Assembly (NCBI RefSeq): GCF_014637085.1
Contig: NZ_BMEU01000009.1
Location: 1 to 64,000 of the forward strand
Length of the DNA: 64,000 nucleotides
Reading direction: 5' to 3'
DNA from: Comamonas phosphati
GTDB lineage: Bacteria; Pseudomonadota; Gammaproteobacteria; Burkholderiales; Burkholderiaceae_C
In this document: positions 9,053-17,445 of the stretch, in pieces
Position numbering within the stretch: position 1 is the first letter of the stretch
How the letters are laid out: the number at the start of each line of letters is the position of its first letter
The notes under the pieces: generated by a model
Database searches by the model: none
What the model was told of the DNA's origin: nothing
The model's input: the letters and a program-made list of their open reading frames with translations, nothing else
Made by a program: the position numbers and the translations under genes

Positions 9053-10174
9053 ATGTTCCAAAATGTATCAAATGATAACGTTATTGGCGATCTGCAATTC
9101 CAGGAACAGCCCTTGAAAATCCTGCATATTGAAGACTCTGCGGCAGATCAGGCCCTGGCGCGGCTCAGCCTGCAGCGCGGACAGCTGCACTGCGAACTCA
9201 CCGTCGTGGATACGCTACAGGACGTAGCCCATGCCCTGCAGTCGCAGAAGTTCGACCTGATCCTGGCCGACTATCACCTGCCGGGCTTCACGGCCCTCGA
9301 TGCCTGGGAGCTGGTGCGCGCCTTGCCCGAGCATCCGCCCTTCGTGCTGCTGTCCGGAGCCATCGGCGAGTCCGCGGCCGTGGACGTGATGCGGCTGGGC
9401 ATCAGCGACTACCTGCTCAAGGACCAGATCGGCAGCCTGCCCCATGTGGTCACCCGGGCGCTGGAAGTCTGGGAGGCCAGGCGTGCGCGCCGGCGCGCCG
9501 CCCAGGAGCTGGAAGCCTCCGAAAAGCGCCTGGCCGAGCTCACCGAGCACCTGCAGACCTCCATCGAGCAGGAGCGGGCCGGAATCTCCCGGGAAATCCA
9601 TGACGACATCGGCGGCTCGCTGACCGCGGTCAAGTTCGATCTGGCCTGGATCACGCGCAATGCACCCGAAGGGCCGCTGCGCAGCCATGCCCGGTCCGCG
9701 CTGGAAATGCTGGAGCACGCGCTGGGCGCCAGCCAGCGCATCATGCACAATCTGCGCCCACCCGTGCTGGACCAGGGCCTGGTGGCCGCCGTGCAATGGC
9801 TGGCCCGCAATTTCGAGCAGCGCACGGGGGTCGCCACCATCGTGCGCACCAGCCGCGAGCACATGGACATCGCGCCGGCCCTGCAGGTCGTGGCCTACCG
9901 CACGGCCCAGGAGGCGCTGACCAATGTGAGCAAATACGCCCAGGCAAGCCGTGTGGACATAGACCTGTCCGACCAGGAGGGTTTTTTGACACTGGAAGTA
10001 ACAGACAACGGCGTGGGGCTTGCCGAGGGCGCGCGCGACAAAACACAATCCTTCGGACTGCGCGGACTCAGTGAGCGCGCACGCATGCTGCAGGGCTGGC
10101 TGGATGTCAGCAGCCAGCCGGGGCGCGGAACGTCGATCATCGTCTCGCTTCCGCTCGCCGGCGCGCGGCCATGA
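9053..10174 (+). CDS. Receiver-containing sensor histidine kinase (HisKA_3 type)
   Basis: Cytoplasmic kinase of 373 residues with no membrane segment. An N-terminal receiver (about 20-140) has IEDSA and phospho-acceptor Asp73 in LADYHLPG. A coiled coil leads into a HisKA_3 dimerisation domain with phospho-His183 in REIHDDIGGSLTAVKFD, then a GHKL ATPase domain (DNGVGL, SFGLRGLSERA). This is the NarX/UhpB kinase class, which pairs with LuxR-type regulators; one follows 54 bases downstream. The receiver makes it a likely intermediate that takes phosphate or a signal from another protein. The ATG at 9053 was chosen because upstream in-frame sequence lies in the promoter gap. Confidence 0.88.
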   Translation: MFQNVSNDNVIGDLQFQEQPLKILHIEDSAADQALARLSLQRGQLHCELTVVDTLQDVAHALQSQKFDLILADYHLPGFTALDAWELVRALPEHPPFVLLSGAIGESAAVDVMRLGISDYLLKDQIGSLPHVVTRALEVWEARRARRRAAQELEASEKRLAELTEHLQTSIEQERAGISREIHDDIGGSLTAVKFDLAWITRNAPEGPLRSHARSALEMLEHALGASQRIMHNLRPPVLDQGLVAAVQWLARNFEQRTGVATIVRTSREHMDIAPALQVVAYRTAQEALTNVSKYAQASRVDIDLSDQEGFLTLEVTDNGVGLAEGARDKTQSFGLRGLSERARMLQGWLDVSSQPGRGTSIIVSLPLAGARP

Positions 10175-10228
10175 CCTACCATTGGCACCGCGCACTGACC
10201 GTTTCTTGTTTTTCCTGGGAGACCCACC

Positions 10229-10858
10229 TTGATCCACGTGGTGCTATGCGATGACCATGCGGTGCTGCGCCGGGGCATCCGCGATACGCTGACCGAGGCC
10301 GCCGACATCGCCGTCACCGCCGAAGCCGCCAGCTACGCCGAACTGCGCGAGCAACTGCGCACGGCCGCTTGCGACGTGCTGCTGCTCGATATCAACATGC
10401 CGGGACGCAACGGCCTGGAAGTGCTCGCCAGCGTGCGCGAGACCCACCCGGAGATCCGCGTCATCATGGTCTCCATGTACCCCGAGGACCAGTACGCGCT
10501 GCGCAGCCTCAAGGCCGGCGCCCAGGGCTACGCCAACAAGGCCGGCGACCCGGTGCAGTTGATCGACGCCGTGCGCACGGTGATGAAGGGGCGCAAATAC
10601 CTGACCGCCGAAGTGGCTCAGATGCTGGCCGACAGCCTGGCCCAGCCCGCGGCGCCCGTGCCCCACGAGAGCCTGTCCGAGCGCGAGCTGCAGACGCTGA
10701 TCAAGATTGCCAGCGGCCAGCGGCTGACCGACATTGCCCAGGAACTGATGCTCAGCCCCAAGACCGTCAGCGTCTATCGCTCCCGCGTGCTGGAAAAGCT
10801 GCAGATGGGCAGCAACGCCGAGCTGACGGCCTATGCCATCCACAACCACCTGATCTGA
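10229..10858 (+). CDS. LuxR/NarL-family response regulator
   Basis: Two-domain regulator of 209 residues. The receiver has LCDDH and phospho-Asp54 in LLLDINMPG. The C-terminal helix-turn-helix reads LSERELQTLIKIASGQRL then TDIAQELMLSPKTVSVY. The start is TTG at 10229 with GGGAG upstream; no ATG is available nearby. It is almost certainly the partner of the kinase just upstream. Targets are unknown. Its place between the che and fli blocks, in a cluster with no flhDC, makes a motility role plausible but unproven. Confidence 0.9.
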   Translation: MIHVVLCDDHAVLRRGIRDTLTEAADIAVTAEAASYAELREQLRTAACDVLLLDINMPGRNGLEVLASVRETHPEIRVIMVSMYPEDQYALRSLKAGAQGYANKAGDPVQLIDAVRTVMKGRKYLTAEVAQMLADSLAQPAAPVPHESLSERELQTLIKIASGQRLTDIAQELMLSPKTVSVYRSRVLEKLQMGSNAELTAYAIHNHLI

Positions 10859-10957
10859 ATGCTATGTAATCAGGAGCTATTTTCGATTGACAGTTGCTTA
10901 TTTCAATATGTTTTCATTTTGAAATATCGGCATAAATTGCGCTGACAGCTATTGTTT
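10859..10957. other. AT-rich convergent gap
   Basis: The gap between the response regulator and fliR is much richer in A/T than its surroundings. It contains a short inverted repeat (ATTTCAA, then TTGAAAT) that could help end transcription from either side. The GAGCTAT and CAGCTATTG segments resemble an intergenic motif that I recall as common in Comamonadaceae; this was not checked. Confidence 0.35.
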
Positions 10958-11722
10958 TTAAGCCCCAAAGACGGTCAGGCCCTTTTGCAGCAGGGCCAGC
11001 AGGGGCTGTTCCAGCAGGGGCAAGGTGGCGGCCAGGCCGATCAGGCCCGTGGTCAGCGTGACCGGGAAACCCACGGCATAGATGTTCATCTGCGGCGCCA
11101 CGCGCGAGATGATGCCCAGCACCAGGTTCACGAACAGCAGCATGGCGACCATGGGCAGCGCGATCCAGAAAGCGCTGGAGAACACGGCCGTCCCCATCTC
11201 GTACAGGCGCATCTGAGCCACGGCCTGCAGGAAGTTGCCGTCCACTGGAAAGGCCTCGAAACTCTTGAGCACGGCCATCAGCACCAGCAGATGCCCGTTG
11301 ATGACGATGAACAGCAACGTGGCGATCTGCACCATGAAGCGCGCCACGGCGCTGAGCTGGGCATTGCTGACCGGATCGAAGAAGGATGCGAAGTTCAGGC
11401 CCATCTGCAGGCCTATGAGCTCACCGGCCACCTCGATGGCCGCCAGCACCAGGCGCGCGGCAAAGCCGACGGAAATGCCGACCACCACCTGCTGGACCAG
11501 CGTGCCCAGCGCCTGCGGCGAATTGATGCCGACCACGGTCTGATCGCCGAGCACGGGCTGGGCGCAGACGGCCACCAGCAGCGCCAGCCCCACCTTCAGG
11601 CGCAGGGGAATGGCGCGCTGCGAAAACACGGGCGCTGCCGAAAACAGCGCCAGCACGCGCACGAACGGCCACAGCACGGGCGACAGCCAGGCTACCAGTT
11701 GGGCTTCGCTAAAGGAAATCAT
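10958..11722 (-). CDS. fliR: Flagellar export gate protein FliR
   Basis: Inner-membrane subunit of the type III export gate (FliPQR). It has 254 residues with about six hydrophobic segments and the family features ISFSEAQLVAWLSPVLWPF at the N-terminus and LGIISRVAPQMNIYAVGFP near the C-terminus. The ATG at 11722 gives the usual length; a longer frame to 11773 has no family similarity. It is the last gene of the minus-strand fliL-R group and is separated from fliQ by a palindromic repeat, although fliQ and fliR usually sit close together. Confidence 0.95.
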   Translation of the reverse strand: MISFSEAQLVAWLSPVLWPFVRVLALFSAAPVFSQRAIPLRLKVGLALLVAVCAQPVLGDQTVVGINSPQALGTLVQQVVVGISVGFAARLVLAAIEVAGELIGLQMGLNFASFFDPVSNAQLSAVARFMVQIATLLFIVINGHLLVLMAVLKSFEAFPVDGNFLQAVAQMRLYEMGTAVFSSAFWIALPMVAMLLFVNLVLGIISRVAPQMNIYAVGFPVTLTTGLIGLAATLPLLEQPLLALLQKGLTVFGA

Positions 11723-11780
11723 CTCGGTGCATTCACAAGACTGGGGATTGGCCGTAGACCTCGCTCCAAGCACAGCCTGG

Positions 11781-11849
11781 GCAAGGGCCGCCCCTGCAGC
11801 GAGGGCATCGTCCCCCTTTCAGGGGGAAGCCGCGAAGCGGCACAGGGGG
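11781..11849 (-). repeat. C-rich palindromic repeat, copy 1
   Basis: Read on the minus strand the element begins CCCCCTG, then a CCGCTTCGCGG hairpin, then CCCCCT...AGGGGG, then a GC-rich tail ending in GGCCCTTGC. The first C is the base immediately after the fliQ TGA stop. Six further copies occur in the window (12191, 20731, 40309, 52262, 53892, 61503). Confidence 0.8.
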
Positions 11850-12119
11850 TCATCCCACGGCTCCGGGAATGCCCTCGATCGTGCGGCGGATGAAGTCCAC
11901 CAGCGAGGAAATCATCCAGGGCCCGGCCACGGCAAACACCGCGACAGCGGCCAGCAGCTTGGGCACGAAGGCCAGCGTGGCCTCGTGCACCTGGGTCACG
12001 GCCTGGAAGATGCTCACCAGCAGGCCCACGGCCATCACCACGCCCAGCACCGGCATGGCGATCATGAGCAGCAGGGTCAGGGCCTCGCGGCCGAAGGTCA
12101 GAACGAATTGGGAAGTCAT
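11850..12119 (-). CDS. fliQ: Flagellar export gate protein FliQ
   Basis: Small inner-membrane export-gate subunit of 89 residues with two hydrophobic helices (LLLMIAMPVLGVVMAVGLL, then AVAVFAVAGPWMISSLVDF). It starts MTSQFVLTFGREAL, typical for the family. The ATG at 12119 gives the standard size. Palindromic repeats lie on both sides, and its TGA stop directly touches repeat copy 1. Confidence 0.95.
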   Translation of the reverse strand: MTSQFVLTFGREALTLLLMIAMPVLGVVMAVGLLVSIFQAVTQVHEATLAFVPKLLAAVAVFAVAGPWMISSLVDFIRRTIEGIPGAVG

Positions 12120-12190
12120 GGTTTTTCTCAGCAATCCATTGCATCACACACGGTCCCTCGCCAGCGCACCTCACTAGCGAGGGACACCGA

Positions 12191-12259
12191 GGAAGGGCCG
12201 CCCCCGCACCGAGGGTGTTGTCCCCCTTCCAGGGGGAAGCCGCGCAGCGGCTCAGGGGG
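12191..12259 (-). repeat. C-rich palindromic repeat, copy 2
   Basis: Same element as at 11781. On the minus strand CCCCCTGAG starts at the first base after the fliP TGA stop, followed by CCGCTGCGCGG and CCCCCT...AGGGGG hairpins. It separates fliP from fliQ. Confidence 0.8.
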
Positions 12260-13033
12260 TCACACAGAAAAACTCGCGGCCAGCGAGCCGATCAGCAGGT
12301 TCCAGCCGTCGGCCAGCACGAACAGCATGAGCTTGAACGGCAATGCCACCAGCACGGGGGACAGCATCATCATGCCCAGCGACATCAGGATGGAGGACAC
12401 CACCATGTCGATGACCAGGAACGGAATGAAGATCATGAAGCCGATCTGGAAGGCCGTCTTGAGTTCGCTGGTCACGAAGGCCGGCACCAGCACGCGCAGC
12501 GGCGCGGTCTCGGCCGTCACGCCGGGCTCCAGCTTGGCCAGGCGGGCGAACAGCGAGAAGTCGGACTGGCGCGTCTGCTTGAGCATGAAGCTGCGCATGG
12601 GCGCCTCGGCCTTGTCCACGGCCTGCTCGAAGGTGATGGCGTTCGTGGTGTAGGGCAGGTAGGCATCCTGGTACACCTTGTCCAGCGTGGGCCCCATGAC
12701 GAACATGGTCAGGAACAGCGACAGGCCGACCACCACCTGGTTGGGCGGCGCCGACTGCGTGCCCAGCGCCTGGCGCAGCAGCGACAGCACGATGACGATG
12801 CGCGTGAAGCCCGTCATCAGCAGCAGGATGGCGGGCAGAAAGGACAGCGCCGTGAAGAACAGCAGCGTCTGGATGGGCACGGAGTAGCTGCCGCCGCCGC
12901 TTTGCCCCACGAGCAGGGGCAGGCTGGCGGGCGCGGACTGCGCCCAGGCGGCTGGTGCCGCCAGCGCTACCAGTGCCGCCAGCCAAGCCACAGCCCGGCG
13001 TGGTGACGCCCGGCAAATCGAAACTTTAGACAT
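12260..13033 (-). CDS. fliP: Flagellar export gate protein FliP
   Basis: Core subunit of the export channel, 257 residues. It has a cleavable signal sequence (hydrophobic core about 14-28, cut after Ala-Trp-Ala at 31) and then four membrane helices, with the family signatures MTGFTRIVIVLSLLRQALG and ELKTAFQIGFMIFIPFLVID. The ATG at 13033 overlaps the end of fliO by eight bases, suggesting coupled translation. Longer in-frame starts lie inside fliO. Confidence 0.96.
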   Translation of the reverse strand: MSKVSICRASPRRAVAWLAALVALAAPAAWAQSAPASLPLLVGQSGGGSYSVPIQTLLFFTALSFLPAILLLMTGFTRIVIVLSLLRQALGTQSAPPNQVVVGLSLFLTMFVMGPTLDKVYQDAYLPYTTNAITFEQAVDKAEAPMRSFMLKQTRQSDFSLFARLAKLEPGVTAETAPLRVLVPAFVTSELKTAFQIGFMIFIPFLVIDMVVSSILMSLGMMMLSPVLVALPFKLMLFVLADGWNLLIGSLAASFSV

Positions 13034-13406
13034 TTTCCGGCTCCAAGGAGGAAGAAGCAGCCTGGAGCTTGCCCTGCGCCTGCGCCTCGGCCCGTGCCAT
13101 GGCATCGGAGAAGCCATCCCTGGGCAGCACATGCAAGCACTGGATGTGCTGCGCCGTCACGCCCAGCACCAGGCGCACGCTTTGCGCACCCTCGCCGACC
13201 TCCACCGTCACCACCCGCTGCTGCGGGCCCACGCCCACGGCACCGAGCACGCGCGGCTGCAGGCCCGGGCCGCTGCGCATCTTGCCCAGCATGCCTCCCT
13301 TGCCTTGCAGCCGGCGCAGCAGCCAGGGCAGCGCGGCCAGGGCAGCCACGAACAGCACGAGCAGCGACAGCGTGGGCCACATGGAGACGGCGCTGCTATC
13401 AACCAC
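13026..13406 (-). CDS. fliO: Flagellar biosynthesis protein FliO
   Basis: Small membrane protein that helps assemble the FliP ring. It is about 126 residues from the GTG at 13406, or 118 from the ATG at 13382. It has one N-terminal membrane helix (TLSLLVLFVAALAALPWLL) and a cytoplasmic domain typical of FliO (VEVGEGAQSVRLVLGVT). The GTG overlaps the fliN stop region and would allow translational coupling; neither start has a strong ribosome site. Sequence conservation in this family is weak, but position between fliN and fliP supports the call. Confidence 0.88.
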   Translation of the reverse strand: MVDSSAVSMWPTLSLLVLFVAALAALPWLLRRLQGKGGMLGKMRSGPGLQPRVLGAVGVGPQQRVVTVEVGEGAQSVRLVLGVTAQHIQCLHVLPRDGFSDAMARAEAQAQGKLQAASSSLEPENV

Positions 13407-13833
13407 GGCTGACCCGGCGCAGGCGTTCGGACGGCGTGACCACATCGGTCAGGCGGATACCGAACTTGTCGTTGACCACCACCACCTCGCCCTGGGCGAT
13501 CAGGTAGCCGTTGACCAGCACATCCATGGGTTCGCCGGCCAGGGCATCCAGCTCCACCACCGAGCCCTGGGCCAGCTGCAGGATGTACTTGATCGGCACC
13601 TTGGTGCGGCCCAGCTCCACCGACAGCTGGACGGGAATGTCCAGCACCATGTTGATGTCGTGCACGGGCACATCGGCGCTGCCATGGGGGCGGCTTGCGT
13701 CGCCCGACAGCGGGCCGCCCTGCTCCGAGGTATCGGCCTGGATGTCGTCATGCTGGCGCTGTTCTTCCAGGGCTTCCGCCCAGCCGGAGAACGGATCGTC
13801 TGCTTCGGGCTTGTTGCTATCGTCAGTTGCCAT
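13399..13833 (-). CDS. fliN: Flagellar C-ring switch protein FliN
   Basis: C-ring component that binds FliM and docks the export ATPase complex. It has 144 residues. The first 60 or so are acidic and variable (DDSNKPEADDPFSGW); the SpoA domain follows with LDIPVQLSVELGRTKVPIKY and VVVNDKFGIRLTDVV. The ATG at 13833 overlaps the fliM end by 11 bases. Confidence 0.95.
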   Translation of the reverse strand: MATDDSNKPEADDPFSGWAEALEEQRQHDDIQADTSEQGGPLSGDASRPHGSADVPVHDINMVLDIPVQLSVELGRTKVPIKYILQLAQGSVVELDALAGEPMDVLVNGYLIAQGEVVVVNDKFGIRLTDVVTPSERLRRVSRG

Positions 13834-14827
13834 TGCTTTCTCCCATCCAGCTTGAATCGCTGCCGCGCAGGCAGTGTTCGACGCGGATTGCGTACTTGTC
13901 GTTGTGCGTGCCGTACTGGCACTCGAAAATCGGTACCCCACCGATGGAGGCGCGGATCAAAGGCTCGCGGTCGAGCTCGATGAAGTCGCCCGGACGCATG
14001 GCCAGCAGCTGCTCCACGGTGGCATCGGCGCGGGCCAGCTCGGCCACCAGCGTCACTTCCGCGGACTGGATCTCGCGCGTCAGCACCTTGACCCAGCGGC
14101 GGTCGACCTCGATGGCGTCGCCCTGCGTGGACGAATACAGCACATCGCGGATGGGCTCCAGCGTCGCATAGGGCATGCAGATGTGGATGGAACCCGAGAT
14201 ATCGCCGATTTCCAGCTGGAACGCGGTGGAGACCACGATTTCGCTGGGGGTGGCGATATTGGCGAACTGCGGCTGCATTTCCGAGCGCTGGTAGGCCAGC
14301 TCCAGCGGATAGATGCCGTGCCAGGCCTTCTTGTATTCCTCGCAGATCACGTTCACCAGGCGGTTGATCACGCGCTGCTCGGTGTGCGAGAAATCGCGGC
14401 CCTCGATGCGGGTCTGCAGGCGGCCGGTACCGCCGTAGAGCGTGTCGATGACGCCGAAGACCAGCGAAGGGTCGCAGACCACCATGCCGTTGCCGCGCAG
14501 CGGACGGATGGCCACGATGTTGAAGTTGGTGGGAACCACCAGCTCGCGCAGAAAGGCGCTGTAGCGCTGCACGCTGACCGTGCCCACCGAGATTTCGGGG
14601 CTGCGGCGGATGAAGTTGAACAGGCCGATGCGGAAATTGCGGGCAAAGCGCTCGTTGACGATTTCCATGGTCGGCATGCGTCCGCGGACGATGCGTTCCT
14701 GGCTGGAAATGTTGTATTGGCGGACCGTGCCCGCCTCCACCTCTTCGACGGTGGATTTCTGGCTTTCGCCCGTGACGCCCTCCAGAAGGGCGTCAACTTC
14801 TTCCTGGGAGAGAAAAGAATCGCTCAT
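13823..14827 (-). CDS. fliM: Flagellar motor switch protein FliM
   Basis: Switch protein that binds phospho-CheY and sets rotation direction. It has 334 residues. The N-terminal CheY-binding peptide is clear (DSFLSQEEVDALLEG), followed by the CheC-like middle domain (GRMPTMEIVNERFARNF) and a SpoA domain. The ATG at 14827 is fixed by the CheY-binding peptide. It overlaps fliN and follows fliL by 13 bases. Confidence 0.97.
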   Translation of the reverse strand: MSDSFLSQEEVDALLEGVTGESQKSTVEEVEAGTVRQYNISSQERIVRGRMPTMEIVNERFARNFRIGLFNFIRRSPEISVGTVSVQRYSAFLRELVVPTNFNIVAIRPLRGNGMVVCDPSLVFGVIDTLYGGTGRLQTRIEGRDFSHTEQRVINRLVNVICEEYKKAWHGIYPLELAYQRSEMQPQFANIATPSEIVVSTAFQLEIGDISGSIHICMPYATLEPIRDVLYSSTQGDAIEVDRRWVKVLTREIQSAEVTLVAELARADATVEQLLAMRPGDFIELDREPLIRASIGGVPIFECQYGTHNDKYAIRVEHCLRGSDSSWMGESNGN

Positions 14828-14840
14828 GCCCCCCCCCTGC

Positions 14841-15392
14841 TTACTGGATGATGAAACTGGCAAACAGCACCCGGCGCACGGGGCTCTTGGGGGCGCGGCG
14901 CGGGCTGTCCTCGTCCGTCGCATCTTCGCGCTCGCGCTTCTTGGCGCTGGCGCCATAGCCCAGCGGTGCGGAAACCTCGGCCTGGATGTCGGAGGCCAGC
15001 TTTTCCTTGCCCTCGCGCGTCAGCAGCTCGTCGGCCGTGCGCTGGGACACCAGTATCAGGATGCCGTTGCGGATGCTGGGCAGGTATTGCTTGACGGTGG
15101 CCACCGTCTTCTCGTCGGCCAGCTCCAGCGTGATGCCCAGCTGCACGAAGCGGTCGCCGCCGGGATCGGACAGATTGGCCACCATGCTGTCCAGCGGCAG
15201 GAAGATCGGCACGGTGGCTTCGGCCACGGCGGCGCCGCCTTCGTCCGCGCTGCGGTGCTGGCGCTGCAGCATCCAGACATAGGCGGCAGCCGCCACGATG
15301 GCCAGCAACGCGACAACCGCCACGATGACGATCAGCTTCTTGCTCTTGGCAGGAGCAGGGGCGGCAGGGGCAGTATTGGGAGTGGCGGGCAC
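14841..15392 (-). CDS. fliL: Flagellar basal-body-associated protein FliL
   Basis: Single-pass inner-membrane protein next to the stator and MS ring, 183 residues. A short cytoplasmic Pro/Ala-rich segment precedes one membrane helix (LIVIVAVVALLAIVAAAAYV). The periplasmic FliL domain ends RRVLFASFIIQ. A charged insert (KKREREDATDEDSPRR) sits just before the C-terminal strand, which is unusual. The start is GTG at 15392 with GAGGAA upstream. Confidence 0.93.
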   Translation of the reverse strand: MPATPNTAPAAPAPAKSKKLIVIVAVVALLAIVAAAAYVWMLQRQHRSADEGGAAVAEATVPIFLPLDSMVANLSDPGGDRFVQLGITLELADEKTVATVKQYLPSIRNGILILVSQRTADELLTREGKEKLASDIQAEVSAPLGYGASAKKREREDATDEDSPRRAPKSPVRRVLFASFIIQ

Positions 15393-15580
15393 GGCGGAAA
15401 TTCCTCACTAAAGAGAACCCCTAACCGTCGCCTCCAGGAGGGCACGGCAAAGGTCCATGCCCGAATTATTCGGCGTTTGCCCTTGGGCCCATCGCCAGAA
15501 TAAACGCGCCAAATCCCGCTTTCTCCGTGGTTTTACCCCATGAACCGCTGCGCGGCCTTTCCCTGAACGTGTTCACGCTC

Positions 15581-16948
15581 TCAGACAAACAGATCGACGC
15601 CGGACGCGCGGGAGCCCGGGCGCTGCATCGGGCCCGCATCGGCCGCCGCCAGGCCATCCGCCCCCACCTGCACCCGAGCCATGCGCACCATGGAACGGTC
15701 CTGCGGCCGGCCGCCGGCCTGCGCCTGTTCGCCCGCATTGCCGCCGCCGGCGGAGATGGCCACGCCCGCCAGCTGCAGGCCCTGGGCCTGGAGCAGCTCG
15801 CGCAGCTGCTGCTCGCCGCTGCCCAGCCAGTCGCGCGCCTGCGCATCGTCGGCGGCAAAGCGCACATGCGCCTCCTGGCCCTGCAGCTGCACCTGCACCT
15901 TGATCGGCGCGCCCTCGTGCTCGATCGTCAGCGCGGCGTTCTGGCTTTGCTGATGCACCCAGAAGGCCACCTGCTCCGAAATTTCCTGCTCGCGCTCGCT
16001 GGGCGCGGCGGCCTGGGCATCCGCCTGGGCCTGGGCAAAAGCCGAGGCATCCTGACCGCCGCCTTGCGCGCCGGCATGCGCGGCCCCCATGGCAACGCCG
16101 TGGCCGGCCTGCATGCCCTCCACGGCCGAGGCCTTGGCCGCCGCCAGATCCGACTCCGACGAGCCGGCGCGCGCCGGCTTGAACCATGCGCGCAGCTGCT
16201 CCAGCTCCTGGGGCTGCACAACCGTCATGCCGTGCAAGGCCACGCCGCCCTGGCCGCCTGCCTGCATGTGCTGCTGCAAGCCATGCTCGGCACGCGCCAC
16301 CAGTGCCTGGGCCGCGCCTCGGGCCCCGGCCTGCCGCTCGTCCTGCAGCTGCATCGCCGCCAGCGCATCCTGCAGAGCGCCGGTTTTTGCTGTGTCGCTG
16401 AAGGCGGCATCGCCCACGGCAGGCTGCGCGGCCGCGTTGGCGGACAGGCCTGTCGCAGCCGGAACCGGACCCGCCCCGCCCTCCGCGAGACCCTGCGCAG
16501 GCGCCATGAAAGCGGCATGCGCACCGGCCGCCAGCGCCTGGCGCTGCGCCAGCAGGCCGGCATTGCCGCGCCCGGACAGAAAATCGCCCGCGACGCCGCG
16601 GCGCAGGTCGGCATCGCCCTTGCCGTCCAGCTGGGCGGTCTGGCCGATCAGGCTCATCCAGGGCGCCTGGCCTGCCATGGGCACCAGGTCAGCCAGGCCG
16701 GCAACAGCCATGGGCTCGCTGCCCGGCAGCTTCTGCTCATCCAAGGCAGGAAGCGCCAGGACCGGCATGTCCCCATCTCCCGGCAAGCCCAGCGTCGCCA
16801 GTACCGCGGAAAACCCCGAGGCGTCCACCTCGCCCGCGCCAGCGGCTCCGCCGGAGGCAGCGCTGCGCACTCCGGCCAGCGTCTGGCCCACGGCCCTGGT
16901 GATCTTGCTTTCACCGCCGCTGGCGGCATCCATGCGGGTATCGCTCAT
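15581..16948 (-). CDS. fliK: Flagellar hook-length control protein FliK
   Basis: Secreted molecular ruler that ends hook growth and switches export specificity. It has 455 residues: a long Ala/Gln/Gly-rich variable N-terminal part and a conserved C-terminal domain (about 310-400) with KVQVQLQGQEAHVRFAADD followed by LRELLQAQGLQLAGVAIS. It follows fliJ by three bases. Homology outside the C-terminal domain is low, as in the whole family. Confidence 0.9.
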   Translation of the reverse strand: MSDTRMDAASGGESKITRAVGQTLAGVRSAASGGAAGAGEVDASGFSAVLATLGLPGDGDMPVLALPALDEQKLPGSEPMAVAGLADLVPMAGQAPWMSLIGQTAQLDGKGDADLRRGVAGDFLSGRGNAGLLAQRQALAAGAHAAFMAPAQGLAEGGAGPVPAATGLSANAAAQPAVGDAAFSDTAKTGALQDALAAMQLQDERQAGARGAAQALVARAEHGLQQHMQAGGQGGVALHGMTVVQPQELEQLRAWFKPARAGSSESDLAAAKASAVEGMQAGHGVAMGAAHAGAQGGGQDASAFAQAQADAQAAAPSEREQEISEQVAFWVHQQSQNAALTIEHEGAPIKVQVQLQGQEAHVRFAADDAQARDWLGSGEQQLRELLQAQGLQLAGVAISAGGGNAGEQAQAGGRPQDRSMVRMARVQVGADGLAAADAGPMQRPGSRASGVDLFV

Positions 16949-16951
16949 GTC

Positions 16952-17416
16952 TTAGATCTCCTGCAGCTGCAAGCCGAAGCTGCGCCGGAAAAACTGGATG
17001 GCCGCGCGATCGTCGGTTTCCTTCTGCTCGCGCCGCATCTGCGCCAGGGCCATGTCGCGCTTGCGCACCTCCACCACCTTGTTGAGGCTGCTCACGCGCA
17101 GCTCGGCGGCCATCAGGGCCTGGCGTGCGGCCTCCAGGCGGATCTCGAGATCCGCCAGCACCTTGGTCTGCAGGCCGATGGCGTGCTGCAGGCGCTCCAT
17201 GAACTGGTACTGGTGGTGCATGACTTCAGGCTGCACGGCCTGGCCCTCCTGGGCACCCCAGCGCTGGCTCATTTCCTGCACATAGGCTTGCAGCTGCTCG
17301 ATCTGCGCCTGGCCGGCCTGCAGCGCGCGCTGGCGCTCCTGCACCGACTGGCGCGCGGCGTCGCGCTTGCGGTCGGCCGCGTCGATGGCGATCATCAAAG
17401 CGCTCAGGGATGACAT
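16952..17416 (-). CDS. fliJ: Flagellar export protein FliJ
   Basis: Cytoplasmic coiled-coil component that sits in the FliI ring and links it to the export gate. It has 154 residues, almost wholly helical and Gln/Arg-rich (QERQRALQAGQAQIEQLQAY). The ATG at 17416 gives the family length; the open frame extends far upstream only because it runs through fliI in another frame. It lies between fliI and fliK. Confidence 0.9.
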   Translation of the reverse strand: MSSLSALMIAIDAADRKRDAARQSVQERQRALQAGQAQIEQLQAYVQEMSQRWGAQEGQAVQPEVMHHQYQFMERLQHAIGLQTKVLADLEIRLEAARQALMAAELRVSSLNKVVEVRKRDMALAQMRREQKETDDRAAIQFFRRSFGLQLQEI

Positions 17417-17445
17417 GCGGCTTTCCTTTCTTGGTTCACAGGCTG

